A model generated the notes under the pieces. It was not told the origin of the DNA. It ran no database searches and saw only the letters and a program-made list of their open reading frames with translations. The position numbers and the translations under genes are program-made. A stretch of DNA of 64,000 nucleotides from Subdoligranulum variabile (GTDB taxonomy: Bacteria; Bacillota; Clostridia; Oscillospirales; Ruminococcaceae): positions 62,001-126,000 of the forward strand of contig QAKI01000016.1 of assembly GCA_003343905.1 (NCBI GenBank), in the 5' to 3' direction. How positions within the stretch are numbered: the first letter of the stretch is position 1; every line of letters starts with the position of its first letter. Of this stretch, positions 45,010 to 52,592 are shown in pieces.

Positions 45010-45333
45010 AAAAGTTCTTTGCTTGCTTTCTTTCCGTGAAAACTGCATCCCTTGCCGGAAACGAGAAACCGTCACCCGGCCGCCCGTTCACGGGCTGAAC
45101 GATCAAAAATTCCTTGCTTGCTTTCTTTCCGTGAAAGCCGCATCCCTTGCCGGGAATGAGAACCGGCACCCGGCCACCCGTTCACGGATCGAACGATCAA
45201 AAGTTCTTTGCTTACTTTCTTTCCGCGAAAGTCGCATTCCCTGCCGGAAACGAGAAACCAGCCCCCGGCCGCCCGTTCACGGGCTGAACGATCAAAAGTT
45301 CTTTGCTTACTTTCTTTCAAGAAAGTAAGACCG
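45010..45333. repeat. 95-bp tandem repeat between argH and argC, three full units and a partial
   Basis: Units start at 45010, 45105, 45199 and 45294 (95, 94, 95 bp, then about 40 bp). Each holds AAAAGTTCTTTGCTT, a CTTTCTTTCC run and a hairpin GCCCGT-GA-ACGGGC (minus strand). Unit 2 reads ATCCGT-GA-ACGGGT, so at least one pair changes G-C to A-T together. The partial unit ends in a perfect 11-bp palindrome that encodes the last codons of argH. The 44988-45306 gap has no supported gene. Confidence 0.85.
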
Positions 45334-46692
45334 CATCGTTTCAATTTGCTTGCACACGCTTGCCTTCGTGGGTCCGCCGTAGCTGGCGCGGCCCTCGCAG
45401 CAGGTCGTCAGGTCGATGGCGTGGTAAATATCCTGCTCAAACAGGCTGCTGTACTGTTGGAACTCGTCCAGGGTCAGTTCTTCCAGCGTTTTGCCGGCGG
45501 CGATGCAGGCCGCCACCATCGCGCCGGTGCACTTGTAGGCATCCCGGAAAGGCATTCCCTTCTTCGTCAGGTAATCGGCGCAGTCGGTGGCGTTGATGAA
45601 TCCTTTGGCCGCCGCCCGGCGCATGTTCTGCGGCAGCGGGGTCATGGTAGCCAGCATGGGCGTGATGGTGCGCAGGCAGAGTTCCAGCGTATCCACCGCG
45701 TCAAAGATGGCCTCCTTGTCCTCCTGCATATCCTTGTCATAGGCCAGGGGGATGCCCTTCATCATGACCAGCAGCGTGTTCAGGTCGCCGTAGACCCGGC
45801 CCGTTTTGCCGCGGATCAGTTCGGCCACGTCGGGGTTTTTCTTCTGCGGCATGATCGAGGACCCGGTGGTGAAGGCATCGTCCAGTTCCACGAACTGGAA
45901 CTCCCAACTGCACCAGAGAATGATCTCCTCCGACAGGCGGGACAGGTGCATCATGCAGACAGCCAGGACGGCGCACAGTTCAATGCAGAAATCCCGGTCC
46001 GAAACGCCGTCGATGGAGTTGGCGCAGGGCGCCGCAAAACCAAGCTGTTCCGCTGTATAAAAACGGTCCAGCGGGTAGGTGGTGCCCGCCAGCGCGCCGG
46101 ACCCCAGCGGGCACTCGGCGTCCATGCGGGCCGTGGCGTCCTGCAGGCGGCCCAGATCGCGCAGCAGCATCCAGGCATAGGCCATCAGCTGGTGGCCGAA
46201 AGTGACGGGCTGGGCCCGCTGCAGGTGGGTGTAGCCCGGCATGACATACCCGGCGCTTTTTTCGGCCTGATCGCACAGCACGCCGATGAGTTCCCGGATC
46301 TGCCCCTGGATATGGGCCGACGCTTCCCGCAGGTTCAGCCGCAGGTCCAGCGCCACCTGATCGTTGCGGCTGCGGCCGGTGTGCAGCCGCTTGCCCGCGT
46401 CCCCCACGCGGGCGGTCAGAGTCTGTTCCACAAAGGTATGCACGTCCTCGGCGGCGGGGTCCACGGTCAGCGCGCCGCTGCGCAGGTCCGCAAGGATGCC
46501 CTGCAGCCCGTCATGGATGGCCTGCACGTCCTGCGGCGGGATGATGCCCTGCCGCCCCAGCATGGCCGAATGGACCATGCTGCCCCGGATGTCCTGTTCG
46601 ATCATCCGCGCGTCAAAGCGGATGGAAGAATTGAAGTCGTTGACGCGGCTGTCTACGGCCTTGCTGGCCCGGCCCTGCCACAGTTGTGCCAT
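45307..46692 (-). CDS. argH: Argininosuccinate lyase
   Basis: 461 aa. The signature GSSIMPQKKNPD is intact, and TGRSRNDQVALDLRL and GYTHLQRAQPVT carry the catalytic residues. It splits argininosuccinate into arginine and fumarate. Its last codons (ERK and stop) lie inside the palindrome of the tandem repeat. GGGAGGGG lies before ATG, 72 nt after argG. Confidence 0.97.
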   Translation of the reverse strand: MAQLWQGRASKAVDSRVNDFNSSIRFDARMIEQDIRGSMVHSAMLGRQGIIPPQDVQAIHDGLQGILADLRSGALTVDPAAEDVHTFVEQTLTARVGDAGKRLHTGRSRNDQVALDLRLNLREASAHIQGQIRELIGVLCDQAEKSAGYVMPGYTHLQRAQPVTFGHQLMAYAWMLLRDLGRLQDATARMDAECPLGSGALAGTTYPLDRFYTAEQLGFAAPCANSIDGVSDRDFCIELCAVLAVCMMHLSRLSEEIILWCSWEFQFVELDDAFTTGSSIMPQKKNPDVAELIRGKTGRVYGDLNTLLVMMKGIPLAYDKDMQEDKEAIFDAVDTLELCLRTITPMLATMTPLPQNMRRAAAKGFINATDCADYLTKKGMPFRDAYKCTGAMVAACIAAGKTLEELTLDEFQQYSSLFEQDIYHAIDLTTCCEGRASYGGPTKASVCKQIETMRSYFLERK

Positions 46693-46764
46693 AAGGAAAC
46701 CCCTCCCGGTCTTGTGAATACGAAACCGCCGCGGGCGGTATTTCTGCCTGCGGCGGCATGGTCT

Positions 46765-48003
46765 TTAGTCGTTGGCGGGCCAGTTCTTGGCCAGCTTGGC
46801 GCGCTCTGCGATGGGCAGCCCGAACAGGTTGATGAACCCGGCGGAATCGGCCTGGTCGTAGTCCTCGTCCTCCCCGAAGGAAGCGGTCTGCTCGTCGTAC
46901 AGCGTGTAGGGGCTGGTGACGCCGGCATTGATCATGTTGCCCTTGTAGAGTTTGAGGGTCACATCGCCGGTAACGGTCTTTTGCAGTTCGTCGGTGAAAG
47001 TGCAGATGGCTTCCCGCAGGGGGGTAAACCACTGGCCGTTGTAGACCAGCTCGCCCATCTTCTGGGCGATGCTCTCCTTGAAATGGAAGGACTCTTTATC
47101 CAGCGTGATGGTCTCCAGCACGTTGTGGGCTTTGTAGAGAATGGCGCCGCCGGGGGTCTCGTAGACGCCGCGGCTCTTCATGCCGACCAGACGGTTTTCC
47201 ACCACGTCCAGCAGGCCAATACCGTTCTGGCCCCCCAGCTTGTTCAGATGTTCGATCAGCGCCACGCCGTCCATCGTCTGGCCGTCCACGGCGGTGGGGA
47301 CGCCCTTTTCAAAATGGATCGTCACATAGGTGGGCGTGTCGGGGGCCTGTTCGGGGCTGACGCCCAGTTCCAGGAAGCCGGGCTTGTTGTACTGCGGTTC
47401 CAGCGAGGGCTGTTCCAGGTCCAGCCCCTCGTGGGAAAGGTGCCAGAGGTTCTTGTCCTTGGAGTAGTTGGTCTCGCGGTTGATCTTCAGCGGGATGTGG
47501 TGGGCCTCGGCGTAGTCGATCTCCTCGTCGCGGCTCTTGATGTCCCATTCGCGCCAGGGGGCGATGATGGCCATTTCGGGCGCCATGGCCTTGAGGGTCA
47601 GTTCAAAGCGGACCTGGTCGTTGCCCTTGCCGGTGCAGCCGTGGCAGATGGCGTCGGCGCCTTCCTTTTTGGCAATGTCGGCCAGCGCCTTGGCGATACA
47701 GGGGCGCGCGTGGGAGGTGCCCAGCAGGTAGTCCTCGTACTTGGCGTCGGCTTTCAGGCAGGGCCAGATGTAGTTTTCCACATAGTCTTTTTTCAGGTCC
47801 AGTACATACAGCTTGGACGCGCCGGTCTTGATCGCTTTTTCTTCCAGACCGTCCAGTTCAGTGCCCTGGCCCACGTCGCCGGATACCGCGATGACCTCGC
47901 AGTTGTTGTAGTTTTCTTTCAGCCAGGGGATGATGATGGAAGTATCCAGCCCGCCGGAATAGGCCAGCACCACTTTTTTGATGTCCGCTTTGTTCTTTTT
48001 CAT
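46765..48003 (-). CDS. argG: Argininosuccinate synthase
   Basis: 412 aa. The ATP pyrophosphatase loop AYSGGLDTS is near the N-terminus; CHGCTGKGNDQVRFEL is the citrulline/aspartate region. It joins citrulline and aspartate using ATP. The start at MKKNKADIKK follows GAGGGG; the longer open frame crosses the promoter and operator. It is first in an argG-argH transcript, which may read on into argC-J-B-D. Confidence 0.97.
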   Translation of the reverse strand: MKKNKADIKKVVLAYSGGLDTSIIIPWLKENYNNCEVIAVSGDVGQGTELDGLEEKAIKTGASKLYVLDLKKDYVENYIWPCLKADAKYEDYLLGTSHARPCIAKALADIAKKEGADAICHGCTGKGNDQVRFELTLKAMAPEMAIIAPWREWDIKSRDEEIDYAEAHHIPLKINRETNYSKDKNLWHLSHEGLDLEQPSLEPQYNKPGFLELGVSPEQAPDTPTYVTIHFEKGVPTAVDGQTMDGVALIEHLNKLGGQNGIGLLDVVENRLVGMKSRGVYETPGGAILYKAHNVLETITLDKESFHFKESIAQKMGELVYNGQWFTPLREAICTFTDELQKTVTGDVTLKLYKGNMINAGVTSPYTLYDEQTASFGEDEDYDQADSAGFINLFGLPIAERAKLAKNWPAND

Positions 48004-48047
48004 AAAGATCCCCTCTCCTGTGAACAGCGGGGCTGCCGCCCGCGCTG

Positions 48048-48063
48048 TTGAATATTTATTCAT
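48048..48063. promoter_or_regulatory. ARG box (ArgR/AhrC-type operator) at argG
   Basis: TTGAATATTTATTCAT fits the classical arginine operator half-sites (TGAAT-N4-ATTCA). It lies just downstream of the -10, where bound repressor would block transcription. The regulator gene is not in the window. Confidence 0.78.
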
Positions 48064-48075
48064 CGAATGATGTAT

Positions 48076-48103
48076 ATTATACATCTTTTTGCACAAAAGG
48101 CAA
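48076..48103 (-). promoter_or_regulatory. argG promoter
   Basis: On the minus strand TTGCCT, a 16-nt spacer and TATAAT. The -10 is inside a perfect 17-nt palindrome (48069-48085, GATGTATA-T-TATACATC), a second possible operator. Confidence 0.75.
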
Positions 48104-48290
48104 GAGGAAATCTTCACAAATCAGCGGATTTTATCAAGGCACTTTTTGGGCAGTATGCCCTTATCCAGATTTTTTTCAGAAGCAGTTCCGTGCAAAACCG
48201 CTTTGCGCCGCCGTTTTTTGTTGTATCACCGCCTGCCGCCCCCGCCGCAAAAGCCCGCACCCATCTGCATATTTTTACCATCATCATTTA

Positions 48291-48348
48291 TAAAAACAAA
48301 GCGCACGGTCCCGCCCTTTCCCGTTTGGGAAAAGGGGGGACCGTGCGC
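48291..48348 (-). terminator. Terminator of the MYG1-like / GIY-YIG-GNAT operon
   Basis: A long stem at 48301-48348 (GCGCACGGTCCC... with its complement, GTTT-type loop), followed on the minus strand by TTTGTTTTTA. The rest of the 48104-48290 gap is A+T- and C-rich with no gene. Confidence 0.88.
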
Positions 48349-48355
48349 ATCCTGT

Positions 48356-49255
48356 TCAAAGTTCTTCCGCCTGCCGCAAAACGGCTTCCACCTCGGCCTG
48401 CGGCAGCCGCAGGCGCACCGGGGCGGGCGGGTCGGCGGGCGGGTTGAGGGGCAGCGCCCAATAGCCCAGGTCCAGCCAGCGGCCGAACTTGTAGCCGCTG
48501 TTCTTTTCGACCCCGTAGCGGGTGAAGCCCAGCGCCCGGTGGAACGCGTCGCTCTGGGGGTTGGGCCGCGTGATGAGCGCAAAGGCGTTCACATACCCCT
48601 GCCGCCGCAGCAGTTCCAGCAGGGCCGTGTACAGCCTGCGCCCCGCGCCCTGCCCCAGCAGGTCCGGCGCGCAGTAGACGGTCGTTTCCACATCCCAGGC
48701 AAAGGCCCGCCGGGTATGCCAGGGGTGGGCGCAGGCGTAGCCCGCCAGCCGCCCGTCCGCCGTGTACGCCACCAGGAAGGGGGCGTTTTCCAGCACGTCG
48801 GCAATGTTGCGGCGGTATTCCTCGACGGTCGAAGGTTCATACTGGAAGGTCTGGGTTCCGTGGGTCACATACCAGTTGTACAGTTCCGTGACTGCCGGGG
48901 CGTCCTCCGGCGTAGCCATGCGCAGCGTCAGGCGGCTGCGGGCGGCCCAGTCCGCCGCCAAGGCCTCTTTCTGCGCTTTGGGCAGCTTTTTCAGCGCGGC
49001 TTCCCGCCGCAGGGCCGCCGGTTTGTCGGCGCAGCGTTCGGCGTAGGCCAGCCGCACGGCGTCCCTGCCATGGCTTTTGGTGTACTTGGCGCCGCCCGCC
49101 CCGGTGCGGTGGGCCTTCAGGCGGCGGGCCAGGTCGTTGGTCCAGCCCGCGTACAGGCTGCCGTCGGCACAGCGCAGCAGGTAGACCCAGGCCGGGGCGT
49201 TGGGCAGGCGGTCGGCGGCCAGACTGGGGGCAGGCCCCAGAACGGGGCCGCTCAT
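48356..49255 (-). CDS. Fusion of a GIY-YIG nuclease domain with a GNAT acetyltransferase
   Basis: 299 aa. Residues 22-100 form a YhbQ/UvrC-type GIY-YIG domain: VYLLRCADGSLYAGWTNDL carries both halves of the motif, RRLKAH the conserved Arg, and REAALKK the metal-binding Glu (E85). Residues 108-280 form a GNAT domain of the phosphinothricin/amino-acid N-acetyltransferase type: LRMATPEDAPAVTELYNWYV and the acetyl-CoA motif LLGQGAGRRLY. Each domain usually stands alone. The start overlaps the MYG1-like stop (ATGA). The substrate of neither part is known. Confidence 0.88.
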   Translation of the reverse strand: MSGPVLGPAPSLAADRLPNAPAWVYLLRCADGSLYAGWTNDLARRLKAHRTGAGGAKYTKSHGRDAVRLAYAERCADKPAALRREAALKKLPKAQKEALAADWAARSRLTLRMATPEDAPAVTELYNWYVTHGTQTFQYEPSTVEEYRRNIADVLENAPFLVAYTADGRLAGYACAHPWHTRRAFAWDVETTVYCAPDLLGQGAGRRLYTALLELLRRQGYVNAFALITRPNPQSDAFHRALGFTRYGVEKNSGYKFGRWLDLGYWALPLNPPADPPAPVRLRLPQAEVEAVLRQAEEL

Positions 49256-50085
49256 TCGCTGACCGGGCGGCCCGCCGCCCGCAGGGTGCGGCGGCAGGCT
49301 TCAATGGCGGTGGCCTTATCGTCCGCCGTGATCAGGAAGCGGCTGGGGTGGCAGAACCGCAGCCCCAGCCCGCTGACCCGGCGCAGTTCTTCCTCCGGCT
49401 TGCCGGCCCACGCAGGCGGGAACGGCAGTTTGCTGCGCTTGGTGCGGTGGTCGTTGACGCACTGGGCGCTGTAGCCGCCCCGCTGGCTGGGGTAGACCAC
49501 GAACAGCGCGTCGGTCTTATACAGGCCGTTCTTCCAGGGCATATAGGCGGGCAGCACCACGATGCCGTCCCGCATATTGGCATACGCGCGGCGCACCGTC
49601 TCGTCGGCGCGGTTGACGGCGTTGGCGGCCGCGATCTCGTTTTCCAGAATGGTCTTTGCCACCGGCACGGCGCGCCAGAAACATTCGTCGGGGTCGTCCT
49701 TCGAGTCCCACAGCGGGTTGAAGCTGCCGATGGCGTCGGCCAGGGAGTTCTGTTCCCCGGTATTATCGTTGAGGTCCAGAGGCTGGATAAAGTTTTCATC
49801 CATCAGGCGGGCCTGATGTTCGCCCACCAACTGGGCGCCCAGCACCCGCCACAGCAGCCCGAACGCCGCGTAGGGCACGCCGTTGGGGCGGGTCTCGCGC
49901 GGTTCGGAATGATGGTCGAACAGGCCGCCGCCCACGTCGTAGACGATGCCCTCAAAGTCGTCGGGCACCACAAAGCCGCGGGTGATCTTGATGTCGGGCC
50001 GCACGATCTGCAAAAGCGCGGTGGAAAAAACATCGTCGGCATGGAATTTGCCGCCGTGGGTAAAGCCGTTTGCGGGTATCTTCAT
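49252..50085 (-). CDS. MYG1/UPF0160-family predicted hydrolase
   Basis: 277 aa. The N-terminal metal motif is THGGKFHADDVFSTALL; YDVGGGLFDHHS is the second DHH-like block. Later family blocks are GYSAQCVND and PPAWAGKPEEEL. Eukaryotic MYG1 is an exonuclease acting on RNA, and the bacterial role is not settled. GGAGAACAG precedes ATG 50085. It is translationally coupled to the GIY-YIG-GNAT gene, so a shared nucleic-acid role is possible. Confidence 0.9.
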   Translation of the reverse strand: MKIPANGFTHGGKFHADDVFSTALLQIVRPDIKITRGFVVPDDFEGIVYDVGGGLFDHHSEPRETRPNGVPYAAFGLLWRVLGAQLVGEHQARLMDENFIQPLDLNDNTGEQNSLADAIGSFNPLWDSKDDPDECFWRAVPVAKTILENEIAAANAVNRADETVRRAYANMRDGIVVLPAYMPWKNGLYKTDALFVVYPSQRGGYSAQCVNDHRTKRSKLPFPPAWAGKPEEELRRVSGLGLRFCHPSRFLITADDKATAIEACRRTLRAAGRPVSE

Positions 50086-50170
50086 AGGTGTCTGTTCTCC
50101 TGCTGTCTTTTTTGTTTTATTATAGCACATCTTCCCCGTGCCTGCCCAGCGTTTTGCCCGGAAAACGCAC

Positions 50171-50217
50171 AAAAAAGGCGGCGGACCGTCTCTCCCCTTA
50201 CGGTCCGCCGCCTTTTT
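50171..50217. terminator. Strong bidirectional terminator after the Cys-rich gene
   Basis: Perfect arms AAAAAAGGCGGCGGACCGT and complement with a 13-nt loop, giving T runs on both strands. Confidence 0.88.
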
Positions 50218-50225
50218 CCCTGTAT

Positions 50226-50429
50226 TCAATGGCCCGACTGCACGCCCAGGTAGCCGCCCGCCTGCCAGCACAGGTGCAGGCTCATGCGGCAGGCTTCGTT
50301 GGCGCGGCGCAGGTATTCCTTGCGGCGCTGCTGGTCCTCGTGCTGGCGCTGCTGCAATTCGCGCCAGCGGGCGCAGGTCTTGTGGCAGCCTTTGCAGTAG
50401 GCGGCGCAGTCTTTCTGGCAGGGCATCAT
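50226..50429 (-). CDS. Cys-rich mini-protein
   Basis: 66-67 aa. The N-terminal half packs CQKDCAAYCKGCHKTC, a CX3CX3CX2CX3C pattern that suggests metal binding or disulfides; the rest is a charged, Gln/Arg-rich helix with two more Cys. Similar short Cys-rich proteins occur in clostridia and their phages without known function. AAGGAT precedes two adjacent ATG codons; the second may be used. It ends at a strong terminator. Confidence 0.7.
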   Translation of the reverse strand: MMPCQKDCAAYCKGCHKTCARWRELQQRQHEDQQRRKEYLRRANEACRMSLHLCWQAGGYLGVQSGH

Positions 50430-50594
50430 GGCAGATCCTTCCCTTCACGGTGGTTTCTGCTTTCAGTATAGCGCGCGCCGGGCGCGGAATCTATCGTATT
50501 TGGGTCATGTTTGTGTAAAAAACAATAAAAATCCGCCCCGCCGGTAACGCGCCGTATTTCATGCCGGGATATGCCATCTTATTCCGGCGGGTTC

Positions 50595-51128
50595 TTATGA
50601 AGCCTCGCTTTTAACGGCGGCCCAGTAATTCTGGAAGATTTTCTTCTTCCAGGCCAGGAACAGGCAACCGGCAAAAAGCAGAACGGCCCCCAGGAGAACG
50701 ACCCATGGACTGAGCCCCGAACTGTCGATAAATTTTGCCGCGTCATCCGTCTGGGGCGCCTGTCCCAACATATACAGGACCGGCACGATCACCCATGCCA
50801 GTATGGAGCCTGTCGGGATGAGGATAAACAGGAAAGAAAAAATCCGATAAAAAATGCTTTCTGTCCCGCTTCGGTAGGAAAGCATATAGAGCAAGGCTAC
50901 AAGAACGGGCAGCAGCAGCCCCGCGCTGTGGAAAAGGGGCAGCGTGAAAGCATTGAACGTGCCGCCTTCATAGGTCATGTATGCACCCAAAATGCGAAAC
51001 TGCGTGATCTGTGCGCCGCACATGACCGCCGTGAGCGTATGCCCGCCTTCGTGCAGAACGATGTACAGCGGAACGAGGAGCAGAAGCCCCGCAAACAAAG
51101 ACAGGATTTTTTTGACTTTCAGATCCAT
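50595..51128 (-). CDS. Membrane protein with a metalloprotease-like HEGGH motif
   Basis: 177 aa, about four TM helices. HEGGH at 26-30 sits at the end of TM1 in VLHEGGHTLTAVMCG, as in M50-like intramembrane proteases and related zinc membrane proteins. A conserved second-motif Asp (as in M50 NPDG/LDG) is not evident, so activity is uncertain. The gene stands alone, slightly A+T-richer than its neighbours. A GGGGGG run precedes the ATG. Confidence 0.75.
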   Translation of the reverse strand: MDLKVKKILSLFAGLLLLVPLYIVLHEGGHTLTAVMCGAQITQFRILGAYMTYEGGTFNAFTLPLFHSAGLLLPVLVALLYMLSYRSGTESIFYRIFSFLFILIPTGSILAWVIVPVLYMLGQAPQTDDAAKFIDSSGLSPWVVLLGAVLLFAGCLFLAWKKKIFQNYWAAVKSEAS

Positions 51129-51215
51129 GGTTTTCCCCCCAGTATGTACGACCGGCAGCTCCCCTTTGCTATTATTTATGTACAGGCAGCCGGTCTTTTT
51201 TGAGCGAAAAAGCGG

Positions 51216-51926
51216 TCAGCAGGCATCCACGAACGCCCGGAAGATGGCACGGCTGTTGGCGTCCGTCTGCCAGGAAAATTCCGGGTGCCACTGTACGGCC
51301 CACACAAAGGTCCGGCCCGGCTCATACACGGCTTCCACGATGCCGTCGGGCGCGACGGCCATGGGGGCCAGTGCCGGGGCCAGCGTGCGCACGGCCTGAT
51401 GGTGCAGGCTGTTCACGGGCAGCGGCGCAGGCCCCAGCAGTTCGGCCAGCGGCGTGCCGGGCTGCAGCGCCACGGTGTGGATGGGCGACGCATAGTTGCC
51501 GCTCTGGTGGTGGTCCACCTCCGAAGGGCACTGGGTGGGCAGGTCCTGCCAGAGCGTGCCGCCCAGCGCCGCGTTGAGCAGCTGGATGCCCCGGCAGATG
51601 CCCAGCACCGGCTTGTCCTGGGCGCGGGCCAGGGCCAGCAGGGCCGTTTCCATGGCGTCGCGTTCGGGGCACAGTTCCCCGCACCGGCCGGGGTCCGCCC
51701 CGCCGTACAGCGCCGGGCCTACGTCCTGCCCGCCGGTGAGCAGGAACCCGTCGCAGGCAGCGGCCAGCCGTTCCAGTTCCCCGCGATCCCGGGTGAGCGG
51801 CAGCATCACGGGCACGCCGCCCGCCTGCTCCACGCCCTGCATATAGCCGGGCAGCATCCAGCAGCTTTCCCGCTGGTAGTCCACCAGCGGCACAAGGCCG
51901 ATCAGCGGGCGTTTTGTCTTTTGCAT
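51216..51926 (-). CDS. Class I glutamine amidotransferase-like hydrolase (gamma-glutamyl-GABA hydrolase family)
   Basis: 236 aa. Nucleophile Cys in PVLGICRGIQLLN, FLLTGGQDVGPALYGG, and the His-Glu pair in VQWHPEFSW. This is the PuuD/peptidase C26 pattern, which removes gamma-glutamyl groups from amines or similar compounds. AGGAGG lies 7 nt before ATG. A terminator hairpin ends 16-20 nt upstream, leaving no room for a separate promoter. Confidence 0.92.
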   Translation of the reverse strand: MQKTKRPLIGLVPLVDYQRESCWMLPGYMQGVEQAGGVPVMLPLTRDRGELERLAAACDGFLLTGGQDVGPALYGGADPGRCGELCPERDAMETALLALARAQDKPVLGICRGIQLLNAALGGTLWQDLPTQCPSEVDHHQSGNYASPIHTVALQPGTPLAELLGPAPLPVNSLHHQAVRTLAPALAPMAVAPDGIVEAVYEPGRTFVWAVQWHPEFSWQTDANSRAIFRAFVDAC

Positions 51927-51941
51927 CGGTAAACCTCCTTA

Positions 51942-51979
51942 CAGAAAAGACGGGGACGCCGCAAGGGCGTCCCCGTCTT
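51942..51979 (-). terminator. Terminator of the surface-polysaccharide operon, close to the amidotransferase start
   Basis: A 14-bp stem (AAGACGGGGACGCC and complement) followed on the minus strand by TCTTTTCT. Its tail lies a few bases before the amidotransferase ribosome site. Confidence 0.8.
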
Positions 51980-52015
51980 GGGTGTACAGAACAGCGCGGA
52001 AAAGCCCGCCGGGGC

Positions 52016-52573
52016 TTAAAACGCCTCCACCTTGAACACCGCGGCGCCGCTTGCCAGCGCCGCCGCCAGACCGGGGCCGGAATCCTCGAAGATCATCGTT
52101 TCCTGCGGGGTGACGCCGAAATGCGCCATCGCCTTGCGGTAGCCTTCGGGGTCGGGCTTGCTTTTGGTCACGTCCTCGCTGGTCAGGATCAGGTCGAACC
52201 AGCACACGCAGCCGAAATGGGTCAGCACCTCGGTGGCGTTGCGGCGGCTGCCGGTGGTCACGCAGGCCAGCCGGTGCCCGGCGGCCCGCAGGGACTGCAG
52301 CGTTGCGAACAGCGCGCGGTTGGGCCGCACCCGGTCCAGAAAGTCGCCGTACAGTTCCTTTTTGCGGTCATGGACCCGCTCCACATCGGCGGGTTCCGGG
52401 TCGCCGCCCATGAGCGGGCGCAGAAAATCCTTGTAATAGCCGCCGTTGCAGTGGGCGGCGTAGTATTCGTCGGTGACGGTAAAGCCCAGTTCCTCCAGGG
52501 CGGCGCGGTAGGACGCCCCGTTGGCGGGCACGGTATCCAGCAGGGTGCCGTCCAGGTCGACGCAGACGAGCAT
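52016..52573 (-). CDS. HAD-family phosphatase
   Basis: 185 aa. Motif I is VDLDGTLLDT, motif II CVTTGSRR, motif III SKPDPEGY with ED in FEDSGPG. The cap lies between motifs I and II, as in phosphoglycolate phosphatase-like and beta-phosphoglucomutase-like enzymes. Its place after a kinase and a nucleotidyltransferase in a polysaccharide operon suggests action on a sugar phosphate. AAGGAGG precedes ATG 52573. Confidence 0.9.
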   Translation of the reverse strand: MLVCVDLDGTLLDTVPANGASYRAALEELGFTVTDEYYAAHCNGGYYKDFLRPLMGGDPEPADVERVHDRKKELYGDFLDRVRPNRALFATLQSLRAAGHRLACVTTGSRRNATEVLTHFGCVCWFDLILTSEDVTKSKPDPEGYRKAMAHFGVTPQETMIFEDSGPGLAAALASGAAVFKVEAF

Positions 52574-52592
52574 GGGGAAACCTCCTTCTTTT

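Noticed and set aside
45010..45333. CRISPR array
   Set aside because: Units are homogeneous for 95 bp with no unique spacers, and no cas genes are nearby.
45023..45344. Small repeat-encoded proteins on both strands of the tandem repeat
   Set aside because: No ribosome site, the frame follows from the repeat period, and neither frame is favoured by codon use.
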